From the NCBI RefSeq assembly GCF_009763805.1, contig NZ_CP046804.1, positions 1,550,001-1,614,000 of the forward strand: 64,000 nucleotides of DNA. Direction: 5' to 3'. This DNA comes from Vibrio cidicii. Its GTDB lineage: Bacteria > Pseudomonadota > Gammaproteobacteria > Enterobacterales > Vibrionaceae. The notes below the pieces were generated by a model. That model saw only the letters and a list, made by a program, of their open reading frames with translations. It ran no database searches and was not told the DNA's origin. Below are positions 27,798-36,774 of the stretch, in pieces (position 1 is the stretch's first letter; every line of letters starts with the position of its first letter). The translations under genes and the position numbers were made by a program.

Positions 27798-29686
27798 ATC
27801 GAGTAGGAGGAGGCCTCACGGCCTCCATCCTCTCACACCACCGTACAAGCGTGGGTCGCATACGGCGGTTCCGAATATACCTTTAGTGACTCATACCCAT
27901 CTCTCAATGAGTAAAGCCCCCTCTCCTCGAACCATTTGAGTGGCATTGCGTGATTCAACTGGGGCGAGAGTGCTAAGCGCCACCACCCTTTATCAGACAT
28001 CGCCAGTTTCCACGCATTTCGCTCTGTTACACCTTGGCGTTGTAACCATGTCGCTATGCTGTATCTGCGTTTGCGCTGTTTCAGGCGGTAACATCTCAAC
28101 CGACGCCGTATCCATTCGTCCAAGCGCTGCATCGCACTTTGACCTATGGCGAGCTTGAAGTAGTGCTGCCAACCTCGTAGGTATTGGGTTAACTCGGTGA
28201 TGATTACCGATAACTCTCGACCTCGATTTCGCTTCGTTATTTTCCGCACTCGCTTCTTCATTTGAGCTTGTGCCGATTTTGATATCAGAAGGGTTCCGTC
28301 TATCTTGAAGCTATGGCTTAGGTAGGCTCGCTCCGTCACTCTTGTCGCTGCACTTTTCTCACGGTTTACCGTGAGCTTTAGCTTCTGCTCCAAGAACTCC
28401 GTTATCGACTCTTTGACTCGATGGGCGGCTTCCTCACTACGAACGTAGATTTGGCAGTCATCTGCATATCGACAGAACTTATGCCCTCTTCGCTCTAACT
28501 CTTTGTCCAGTTCATCTAATACGATATTAGAGAGTAACGGAGATAATGGACCACCCTGTGGTGTTCCTCGTTGTCTTCGCTCTACTAACCCATCTCGCAT
28601 TAAGCCTGCCTGTAGATAGGACCTGATGAGCTTTAATACTCGTTTATCACTGATGTCCTTAGATAATCTGTGCATCAGCCTATCATGGTTCACCGTGTCG
28701 AAGTATTTGGCTAGATCGATATCCACTACATAACCCCGCCCTTCTCTGATATAGCGGCTTGCTGCCGCAAGCGCATGATGCGCACTGCGGTTTGGCCTGA
28801 ACCCATAACTGCTGTTGGAGAACTTCGGCTCATAGATGTCTGACAGTACTGATGTGATCGCCTGTTGGACTATCCTATCCAGTACCGTGGGGATGCCTAA
28901 TTGCCTGACGCCACCAGTCGTTTTAGGGATTTCTACACCCAGAACAGGTTGAGGTTGGTAGCTTCCGTCCAGAAGACTCTGGCGGAGCGCTTGCCCGTTT
29001 GAAGCTTGTCGAAGTTTAGAGATGGTCGCTGCGATGTCGAGTCTGTCGACACCTGCGCACCCCTTGTTCTTCTTCACGCGTCGAAGGGCATGGTTCAAAT
29101 TCGCTGAGGAGCTGATTTGTTCCATCAGCGGAGTGGGGGTCACCAAGACTCGTCCTCCTTTCTACGCCGATCATGCTTGTCATTCTTCGTGACCATGAGC
29201 TTTACTTGCGGTATCGCCCATTGGGCCGTAGAGATGATTTTCATCTTGCTATGACTCCACATGATTGAGTGTCTAGTGACTGCTTCTTGATATATTCAGT
29301 TCTGGCCTTCCTTTGAGTTGTACTTCCTCAAAGTACTATGCCTTCTGCTGACTTCTCATTACCCATCACACAACATCACTGTTGTGTTAGTCTCATCTGA
29401 GACAGGCAATGAGATCTCCCGAGGTAAGACGTTGCTCTTTCCCTTGGCCGTGCCTGATTTACCTATACACACTTCCCGTCGAGGCATTGGGCTATTCTAT
29501 CTATTGCTAGGTTACCCAAGTTGTACAGGCCTACTATCAGATTTCTGTTCGTCACAACCAAGTTTTGCCGTTTGCTTCCTTCAGGTTTCACCTCACGGTG
29601 AACACCCTTGCATAGGCTAACGGTTCTCGCTCGACTGAGCCCGTAGAGGACTTTCACCTCCTAGATCAACGCCATGCTCGGCGCAC
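27798..29686 (-). mobile_element. Group II intron, copy 1 (class C-like)
   Basis: 1889 nt. The minus strand begins GTGCGCC (group II 5' end) and ends CTCGAT (AY 3' end), with a likely branch-point A seven bases from the end. Domain V is 27837-27869 with a CGC triad rather than AGC, typical of class C. Domain VI is the GGAGGCC/GGCCTCC hairpin 27809-27826. It encodes one reverse transcriptase. Placement after a rho-independent terminator is the known target habit of class C introns. Confidence 0.85.
27833..29146 (-). CDS. ltrA: Group II intron reverse transcriptase/maturase, copy 1
   Basis: 437 aa. The RT domain covers about residues 55-300, with GIPTVLDRIVQQAI, YGFRPNRSAH, QGGPLSPLLSN and the catalytic RYADDCQIYV. 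A maturase (X) domain follows, with LRGWQHYFKL and the C-terminal KWFEERGLYS. No HNH endonuclease, as in class C enzymes. Start is TTG 29146 or the next codon GTG, with GGAGG 7 bases before the TTG. The last eleven codons (PPYATHACTVV) run through domain V, so catalytic RNA and protein share sequence. Confidence 0.93.
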   Translation of the reverse strand: MVTPTPLMEQISSSANLNHALRRVKKNKGCAGVDRLDIAATISKLRQASNGQALRQSLLDGSYQPQPVLGVEIPKTTGGVRQLGIPTVLDRIVQQAITSVLSDIYEPKFSNSSYGFRPNRSAHHALAAASRYIREGRGYVVDIDLAKYFDTVNHDRLMHRLSKDISDKRVLKLIRSYLQAGLMRDGLVERRQRGTPQGGPLSPLLSNIVLDELDKELERRGHKFCRYADDCQIYVRSEEAAHRVKESITEFLEQKLKLTVNREKSAATRVTERAYLSHSFKIDGTLLISKSAQAQMKKRVRKITKRNRGRELSVIITELTQYLRGWQHYFKLAIGQSAMQRLDEWIRRRLRCYRLKQRKRRYSIATWLQRQGVTERNAWKLAMSDKGWWRLALSPQLNHAMPLKWFEERGLYSLRDGYESLKVYSEPPYATHACTVV

Positions 29687-29687
29687 A

Positions 29688-31576
29688 ATCGAGTAGGAGG
29701 AGGCCTCACGGCCTCCATCCTCTCACACCACCGTACAAGCGTGGGTCGCATACGGCGGTTCCGAATATACCTTTAGTGACTCATACCCATCTCTCAATGA
29801 GTAAAGCCCCCTCTCCTCGAACCATTTGAGTGGCATTGCGTGATTCAACTGGGGCGAGAGTGCTAAGCGCCACCACCCTTTATCAGACATCGCCAGTTTC
29901 CACGCATTTCGCTCTGTTACACCTTGGCGTTGTAACCATGTCGCTATGCTGTATCTGCGTTTGCGCTGTTTCAGGCGGTAACATCTCAACCGACGCCGTA
30001 TCCATTCGTCCAAGCGCTGCATCGCACTTTGACCTATGGCGAGCTTGAAGTAGTGCTGCCAACCTCGTAGGTATTGGGTTAACTCGGTGATGATTACCGA
30101 TAACTCTCGACCTCGATTTCGCTTCGTTATTTTCCGCACTCGCTTCTTCATTTGAGCTTGTGCCGATTTTGATATCAGAAGGGTTCCGTCTATCTTGAAG
30201 CTATGGCTTAGGTAGGCTCGCTCCGTCACTCTTGTCGCTGCACTTTTCTCACGGTTTACCGTGAGCTTTAGCTTCTGCTCCAAGAACTCCGTTATCGACT
30301 CTTTGACTCGATGGGCGGCTTCCTCACTACGAACGTAGATTTGGCAGTCATCTGCATATCGACAGAACTTATGCCCTCTTCGCTCTAACTCTTTGTCCAG
30401 TTCATCTAATACGATATTAGAGAGTAACGGAGATAATGGACCACCCTGTGGTGTTCCTCGTTGTCTTCGCTCTACTAACCCATCTCGCATTAAGCCTGCC
30501 TGTAGATAGGACCTGATGAGCTTTAATACTCGTTTATCACTGATGTCCTTAGATAATCTGTGCATCAGCCTATCATGGTTCACCGTGTCGAAGTATTTGG
30601 CTAGATCGATATCCACTACATAACCCCGCCCTTCTCTGATATAGCGGCTTGCTGCCGCAAGCGCATGATGCGCACTGCGGTTTGGCCTGAACCCATAACT
30701 GCTGTTGGAGAACTTCGGCTCATAGATGTCTGACAGTACTGATGTGATCGCCTGTTGGACTATCCTATCCAGTACCGTGGGGATGCCTAATTGCCTGACG
30801 CCACCAGTCGTTTTAGGGATTTCTACACCCAGAACAGGTTGAGGTTGGTAGCTTCCGTCCAGAAGACTCTGGCGGAGCGCTTGCCCGTTTGAAGCTTGTC
30901 GAAGTTTAGAGATGGTCGCTGCGATGTCGAGTCTGTCGACACCTGCGCACCCCTTGTTCTTCTTCACGCGTCGAAGGGCATGGTTCAAATTCGCTGAGGA
31001 GCTGATTTGTTCCATCAGCGGAGTGGGGGTCACCAAGACTCGTCCTCCTTTCTACGCCGATCATGCTTGTCATTCTTCGTGACCATGAGCTTTACTTGCG
31101 GTATCGCCCATTGGGCCGTAGAGATGATTTTCATCTTGCTATGACTCCACATGATTGAGTGTCTAGTGACTGCTTCTTGATATATTCAGTTCTGGCCTTC
31201 CTTTGAGTTGTACTTCCTCAAAGTACTATGCCTTCTGCTGACTTCTCATTACCCATCACACAACATCACTGTTGTGTTAGTCTCATCTGAGACAGGCAAT
31301 GAGATCTCCCGAGGTAAGACGTTGCTCTTTCCCTTGGCCGTGCCTGATTTACCTATACACACTTCCCGTCGAGGCATTGGGCTATTCTATCTATTGCTAG
31401 GTTACCCAAGTTGTACAGGCCTACTATCAGATTTCTGTTCGTCACAACCAAGTTTTGCCGTTTGCTTCCTTCAGGTTTCACCTCACGGTGAACACCCTTG
31501 CATAGGCTAACGGTTCTCGCTCGACTGAGCCCGTAGAGGACTTTCACCTCCTAGATCAACGCCATGCTCGGCGCAC
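29688..31576 (-). mobile_element. Group II intron, copy 2 (class C-like)
   Basis: 1889 nt, same ends and domains as copy 1 and apparently identical base for base. Both its neighbours are other copies of itself, one T away on each side. Confidence 0.85.
29723..31036 (-). CDS. ltrA: Group II intron reverse transcriptase/maturase, copy 2
   Basis: 437 aa, identical to the protein of copy 1, with intact YADD motif and maturase domain. The codon stretch corresponding to the copy 3 lesion reads CGAACG here, giving an open frame. Confidence 0.93.
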   Translation of the reverse strand: MVTPTPLMEQISSSANLNHALRRVKKNKGCAGVDRLDIAATISKLRQASNGQALRQSLLDGSYQPQPVLGVEIPKTTGGVRQLGIPTVLDRIVQQAITSVLSDIYEPKFSNSSYGFRPNRSAHHALAAASRYIREGRGYVVDIDLAKYFDTVNHDRLMHRLSKDISDKRVLKLIRSYLQAGLMRDGLVERRQRGTPQGGPLSPLLSNIVLDELDKELERRGHKFCRYADDCQIYVRSEEAAHRVKESITEFLEQKLKLTVNREKSAATRVTERAYLSHSFKIDGTLLISKSAQAQMKKRVRKITKRNRGRELSVIITELTQYLRGWQHYFKLAIGQSAMQRLDEWIRRRLRCYRLKQRKRRYSIATWLQRQGVTERNAWKLAMSDKGWWRLALSPQLNHAMPLKWFEERGLYSLRDGYESLKVYSEPPYATHACTVV

Positions 31577-31612
31577 AATCGAGTAGGAGGAGGCCTCACG
31601 GCCTCCATCCTC

Positions 31613-32927
31613 TCACACCACCGTACAAGCGTGGGTCGCATACGGCGGTTCCGAATATACCTTTAGTGACTCATACCCATCTCTCAATGAGTAAAGCCCC
31701 CTCTCCTCGAACCATTTGAGTGGCATTGCGTGATTCAACTGGGGCGAGAGTGCTAAGCGCCACCACCCTTTATCAGACATCGCCAGTTTCCACGCATTTC
31801 GCTCTGTTACACCTTGGCGTTGTAACCATGTCGCTATGCTGTATCTGCGTTTGCGCTGTTTCAGGCGGTAACATCTCAACCGACGCCGTATCCATTCGTC
31901 CAAGCGCTGCATCGCACTTTGACCTATGGCGAGCTTGAAGTAGTGCTGCCAACCTCGTAGGTATTGGGTTAACTCGGTGATGATTACCGATAACTCTCGA
32001 CCTCGATTTCGCTTCGTTATTTTCCGCACTCGCTTCTTCATTTGAGCTTGTGCCGATTTTGATATCAGAAGGGTTCCGTCTATCTTGAAGCTATGGCTTA
32101 GGTAGGCTCGCTCCGTCACTCTTGTCGCTGCACTTTTCTCACGGTTTACCGTGAGCTTTAGCTTCTGCTCCAAGAACTCCGTTATCGACTCTTTGACTCG
32201 ATGGGCGGCTTCCTCACTACGAAACGTAGATTTGGCAGTCATCTGCATATCGACAGAACTTATGCCCTCTTCGCTCTAACTCTTTGTCCAGTTCATCTAA
32301 TACGATATTAGAGAGTAACGGAGATAATGGACCACCCTGTGGTGTTCCTCGTTGTCTTCGCTCTACTAACCCATCTCGCATTAAGCCTGCCTGTAGATAG
32401 GACCTGATGAGCTTTAATACTCGTTTATCACTGATGTCCTTAGATAATCTGTGCATCAGCCTATCATGGTTCACCGTGTCGAAGTATTTGGCTAGATCGA
32501 TATCCACTACATAACCCCGCCCTTCTCTGATATAGCGGCTTGCTGCCGCAAGCGCATGATGCGCACTGCGGTTTGGCCTGAACCCATAACTGCTGTTGGA
32601 GAACTTCGGCTCATAGATGTCTGACAGTACTGATGTGATCGCCTGTTGGACTATCCTATCCAGTACCGTGGGGATGCCTAATTGCCTGACGCCACCAGTC
32701 GTTTTAGGGATTTCTACACCCAGAACAGGTTGAGGTTGGTAGCTTCCGTCCAGAAGACTCTGGCGGAGCGCTTGCCCGTTTGAAGCTTGTCGAAGTTTAG
32801 AGATGGTCGCTGCGATGTCGAGTCTGTCGACACCTGCGCACCCCTTGTTCTTCTTCACGCGTCGAAGGGCATGGTTCAAATTCGCTGAGGAGCTGATTTG
32901 TTCCATCAGCGGAGTGGGGGTCACCAA
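31613..32927 (-). CDS. ltrA: Group II intron RT, copy 3 (frameshifted in this sequence)
   Basis: Same protein as copies 1 and 2 but the frame breaks at GAAAC 32221-32225, directly after RYADDCQIYV. The two identical sister copies read GAAC at this spot, so the extra A is either a very recent mutation or a read error. As written, the fragments would be a 236-residue RT piece and a separate maturase piece. Confidence 0.85.
32221..32225. other. Frameshift site GAAAC in intron RT copy 3
   Basis: Context CTAC-GAAAC-GTAG against CTAC-GAAC-GTAG in copies 1 and 2 (near 28440 and 30330). The only difference I could find between copies. Confidence 0.9.
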
Positions 32928-33471
32928 GACTCGTCCTCCTTTCTACGCCGATCATGCTTGTCATTCTTCGTGACCATGAGCTTTACTTGCGGTATCGCCC
33001 ATTGGGCCGTAGAGATGATTTTCATCTTGCTATGACTCCACATGATTGAGTGTCTAGTGACTGCTTCTTGATATATTCAGTTCTGGCCTTCCTTTGAGTT
33101 GTACTTCCTCAAAGTACTATGCCTTCTGCTGACTTCTCATTACCCATCACACAACATCACTGTTGTGTTAGTCTCATCTGAGACAGGCAATGAGATCTCC
33201 CGAGGTAAGACGTTGCTCTTTCCCTTGGCCGTGCCTGATTTACCTATACACACTTCCCGTCGAGGCATTGGGCTATTCTATCTATTGCTAGGTTACCCAA
33301 GTTGTACAGGCCTACTATCAGATTTCTGTTCGTCACAACCAAGTTTTGCCGTTTGCTTCCTTCAGGTTTCACCTCACGGTGAACACCCTTGCATAGGCTA
33401 ACGGTTCTCGCTCGACTGAGCCCGTAGAGGACTTTCACCTCCTAGATCAACGCCATGCTCGGCGCACAAAC

Positions 33472-33502
33472 AAAAAAAACCTCCCACTTGGGAGGTTTTT
33501 TT
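33472..33502. terminator. NSS transporter terminator (intron target)
   Basis: CCTCCC-ACTT-GGGAGG with A8 on one side and T7 on the other. On the minus strand it ends the transporter gene; the intron array starts four bases past its U tract. Confidence 0.9.
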
Positions 33503-33515
33503 AACGTAGAGAAGT

Positions 33516-34859
33516 CTAGATAATCGAAAAAATAAACACAGCCATGATCGCGACCGGGCAGACGATGCGCACATACCAAGGCCAGATTTTCCAGAACAGG
33601 CCCTGAGCGATTTCAGGATTGCCTTCTTTCAGCTCGTTGAGCAGATTGTTGCGATTCCAGATCCAACCCACCACGATAGCCCATACCACACCGAGCAATG
33701 GCTGCATGTAAACGGTTGAAATATCAGCGACTAGACCAAACAGAGCGCCAAAGTTCAGCGAAATGACCATACTGACAATGAGGATCGCGCCACCAATGAG
33801 CCAAGTCGCGGTATTGCGCTCCATTTTCAGCTCATCTTGCGCGCAGGAGACCGGCACCTCCAGCAAAGAGATCGAAGACGTTAGCGCAGCAATCACCATC
33901 AGCACAAAGAAACCGATGCCCAGAATCACGCCGATCCCGCCCATGGTATCAAACATTGCAGGCAGCACCGCGAACACCAAGTCACCAGAGCTCATCAACT
34001 GGCCTGCGTCGTTAAAAATTTGCACACCGTTGTTTTTAGCAACAAACATCGCAGGAAGAATCAGTAAGCCCGCCGCAAACGCCACGCCGGTATCAATTGC
34101 CGCGACTTGGCCAGCGGTTTTGGGAATATTGACCTCTTTTTGCAGGTAAGAGCCGTACACCATCATCGAGCCCACACCCAACGAGAGGGAGAAGAAGGCT
34201 TGTCCCATCGCATCAACCATCAAGCTTGGCGTGATATGGGAAATGTCTGGGATCAGATACATTTTTAGGCCTTCCATCGCTCCATCTTGAGTAAAAATGT
34301 ACGCGATCATCACCGCGAAAAGGACGAACAGCATAGGCATTAAGCGAGTTGACCACTTTTCGATGCCATCGGCGACGCCTTTTTGCACCACAAGAATGGT
34401 TAACAGCGAGAATAGAACGGCTAAGACGACGTTACGCGCACCACCGAAGTTGACCAGCCAGTCGGCTGCGCTTTGTAAACCGACCACTTCCAATGCAGGC
34501 GCTGCGGCAAAACCCATCAACCAACCTGCCAAAATTGAGTAAAAACTGAGGATCATGGAAGCGGCGATCATGGCGATCAAACCAAACAAGCCTGCGGCTG
34601 CGCGATTTTTCGTCCAAATCGTCCGCAGTGAAGCAATCGGGTTTGATTGACCATGACGACCAATCGTCAATTCAGCCACCAGCATAGGAAATGCCAGTAG
34701 GAAAACCATCGCCAAATAGATCACTAAAAATGCTGCGCCGCCGTTGCTCGCCGCTTTGGTTGGGAACCCCCAAACATTACCCAGACCGACAGCTGAACCT
34801 GCCGCCGCCATAATAAAGCCAAGTCTCGATGAGAAATGGCCTCGATTGTTACTTGCCAT
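33516..34859 (-). CDS. NSS/SNF-family sodium-dependent transporter
   Basis: 447 aa, eleven or twelve membrane segments. The family signature near the N terminus is GSAVGLGNVWGFPTKA (residues 17-32), the Na+- and substrate-binding segment. Relatives import amino acids or amines using the Na+ gradient; substrate not predictable here. Size matches bacterial NSS proteins with a short C terminus. Confidence 0.9.
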   Translation of the reverse strand: MASNNRGHFSSRLGFIMAAAGSAVGLGNVWGFPTKAASNGGAAFLVIYLAMVFLLAFPMLVAELTIGRHGQSNPIASLRTIWTKNRAAAGLFGLIAMIAASMILSFYSILAGWLMGFAAAPALEVVGLQSAADWLVNFGGARNVVLAVLFSLLTILVVQKGVADGIEKWSTRLMPMLFVLFAVMIAYIFTQDGAMEGLKMYLIPDISHITPSLMVDAMGQAFFSLSLGVGSMMVYGSYLQKEVNIPKTAGQVAAIDTGVAFAAGLLILPAMFVAKNNGVQIFNDAGQLMSSGDLVFAVLPAMFDTMGGIGVILGIGFFVLMVIAALTSSISLLEVPVSCAQDELKMERNTATWLIGGAILIVSMVISLNFGALFGLVADISTVYMQPLLGVVWAIVVGWIWNRNNLLNELKEGNPEIAQGLFWKIWPWYVRIVCPVAIMAVFIFSII

Positions 34860-35203
34860 AATTGTTACCGCTGTTGTGTTTGCTTTTTATCTTGTTTCGG
34901 CGTCAAACGTTGAGGTGTAATAATTTTTGTACACTCATCGAAAATATCGGCCACGTGATGAATGTGGCAAGTAAATCAGTTTGAGCATAAAATTGGAAGC
35001 CCGGCTGACATAATTTCCTACCACAACTGTAATAATCATCATTAATCGCTGATTATTTACCCACAATGCAACATTTACGACCTGCTGTTAACAATTTTCA
35101 AACATATTCATTCTGTTTGCGTGACACTGGTATCATTTGCTAGCTATTCCTAATTGGTGCGTTTGCGCTTACTATCGAAAACGAGAAAAAATGTTTAGAG
35201 ATC
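34860..35203. other. Divergent intergenic region NSS transporter-cls
   Basis: About 340 AT-rich bases between divergent genes, presumably holding both promoters. No ORF, strong hairpin or clear operator seen. Confidence 0.5.
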
Positions 35204-36661
35204 ATGATGGATAAGTTCTACCACTTTCTTACTCTGGCTAGCATCGGTTTATACTGGGTACTGGTTGCCGGGGTCACTTTGCGAGTTGTGTTGAAGCGAC
35301 GAGCTGTGAGCGTCTCGCTGGCATGGCTGATGATAATCTACATCTTGCCTGTGTTGGGCATTGCCTGCTATTTCCTGTTTGGTGAGTTGAACTTAGGTCG
35401 TAAACGCGCCGAGCGAGCCAAAGAGATGTTTACTCCCTACGCCAAATGGTTCGCGCAGTTGAACGATTGCCAAGCGCACACACCAGAGGCGATGGGGCAC
35501 CATATCTATCGGATAGATGAGTTGTGCAACAATCGACTTGGTTTACCCGCTTTAGGTGGAAACTCGCTTTCGCTGCAACGATCACCAGACGAGATCCTGC
35601 ATTCTATTATTCGTGATATCGAAGCGGCACAAAACAGTATTCGTATGGTGTTTTACATCTGGCATCCCGGAGGTCTCGCGGATTCGGTCGCCTCTGCACT
35701 GATTCAAGCAGCCAAAAGAGGAGTGGATGTGAAACTGCTGCTCGATTCCGCAGGCAGCCCGCGCTTTTTCCGTAGCCCTTGGTACTCGATGATGAAAACC
35801 GCTGGTATTAACGTGGTTCAGGCATTGGAAGTGAGCCCTTGGCGGATATTCCTACGCCGACTCGATTTGCGCCAACATCGCAAGATCATCGTTATAGATG
35901 ATGAGATTGCTTACACTGGTTCAATGAATCTGGTTGACCCTGCATTTTTCAAACAGAGCAGCGGTGTCGGACAGTGGATCGACATCATGGTGCGAATCAC
36001 CGGACCAACGGTGAATGTGCTCTCAGCCATACATTGCTGGGACTGGGAGGTGGAAACTGGCTCTCGTTTTTTGCCTAGATTGCCTGAATGCCCGTTGGAT
36101 GCAGAACTGCACAAGCACCCCATTCAAGTGGTTCCCTCTGGCCCGGGAATGCCTGAGTATCTTATCTATCAAGCGCTGACGCTGGCGATCAACCAAGCTA
36201 ACCACTCAGTGACGATCACAACCCCTTATTTTGTACCGAGTGCCGATTTGCTCGAAACACTGAAAATGACCGCGCAAAGAGGGATTCGGGTTGAATTGAT
36301 CATTCCGCACAAGAACGATTCAATGATGGTGCAATGGGCCTCGCGCGGTTTTTATACCGAGTTGATGGAAGCGGGTGTGAAAATCTATGAATTTTACGGC
36401 GGCTTACTACACACTAAATCGGTCGTCATCGATGAGCAATTCTGTCTGGTCGGTACGGTCAACCTTGATATGCGTAGTTTGTGGCTGAACTTCGAAGTCA
36501 CTCTCGCGATTGAAGATCTGCAATTTACCCTGGAGATGCACCAGCTTCAGCAAGAATATAAAGCGCAGTCACACAAATTGCGACTACAGCAATGGAATGA
36601 ACGCAGCCTCTATTCTCGCTTCCTTGAAAGGCTGTTCTATCTGTTTAATCCTTTGTTGTGA
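35204..36661 (+). CDS. cls: Cardiolipin synthase
   Basis: 485 aa, ClsA size. Two N-terminal membrane segments (residues 6-28, 38-60) precede two phospholipase-D HKD motifs, HRKIIVIDD near residue 225 and HTKSVVIDE near residue 402. It condenses two phosphatidylglycerols to cardiolipin at the inner membrane. Start could be either of two adjacent ATGs, 35204 or 35207. Confidence 0.93.
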   Translation: MMDKFYHFLTLASIGLYWVLVAGVTLRVVLKRRAVSVSLAWLMIIYILPVLGIACYFLFGELNLGRKRAERAKEMFTPYAKWFAQLNDCQAHTPEAMGHHIYRIDELCNNRLGLPALGGNSLSLQRSPDEILHSIIRDIEAAQNSIRMVFYIWHPGGLADSVASALIQAAKRGVDVKLLLDSAGSPRFFRSPWYSMMKTAGINVVQALEVSPWRIFLRRLDLRQHRKIIVIDDEIAYTGSMNLVDPAFFKQSSGVGQWIDIMVRITGPTVNVLSAIHCWDWEVETGSRFLPRLPECPLDAELHKHPIQVVPSGPGMPEYLIYQALTLAINQANHSVTITTPYFVPSADLLETLKMTAQRGIRVELIIPHKNDSMMVQWASRGFYTELMEAGVKIYEFYGGLLHTKSVVIDEQFCLVGTVNLDMRSLWLNFEVTLAIEDLQFTLEMHQLQQEYKAQSHKLRLQQWNERSLYSRFLERLFYLFNPLL

Positions 36662-36774
36662 ACGTTAGGCCAAACGCTTTTAAGAAATGCTTTTTTGTTT
36701 GGCTTGTCCCCTTGCCAATCCCCTGCTGTCCATGTTTTAAATAGAGGATTCTTATTTGGGACAAGGAAACTGAT

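Larger units (their letters stand above)
27798..33467 (-). repeat. Tandem array of three group II introns (1890-bp period)
   Basis: Three direct copies, 27798-29686, 29688-31576 and 31578-33467, are separated by a single A (T on the intron strand). Copies one and two look identical throughout; copy three has one added A at 32221-32225. On the minus strand the array follows TTTTTTTTGTTT after the NSS transporter terminator and runs into TCTCCACAATAC before the chemoreceptor gene. Confidence 0.92.
31578..33467 (-). mobile_element. Group II intron, copy 3 (class C-like)
   Basis: 1890 nt because of one added base. This copy is first in transcription order; its 5' end joins the true 5' exon, only 4 bases after the T tract of the NSS terminator. 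Confidence 0.85.

Noticed and set aside
27940..28158. Plus-strand 72-codon ORF repeated in each intron copy
   Set aside because: Shadow of the maturase domain on the other strand.
29318..29620. Plus-strand 100-codon ORF, repeated at 31208 and 33099
   Set aside because: It is antisense to the 5' ribozyme part of the intron and recurs only because the intron is triplicated. No ribosome binding site or protein-like character.
27798..33467. Possible CRISPR or satellite repeat
   Set aside because: The unit is 1.89 kb with an RT gene and group II intron ends, not a short repeat-spacer array.
36662..36774. MetJ box or methionine riboswitch before metC
   Set aside because: No AGACGTCT-like repeats and no SAM riboswitch pattern; only a weak GCCAAAC/GTTTGGC hairpin.
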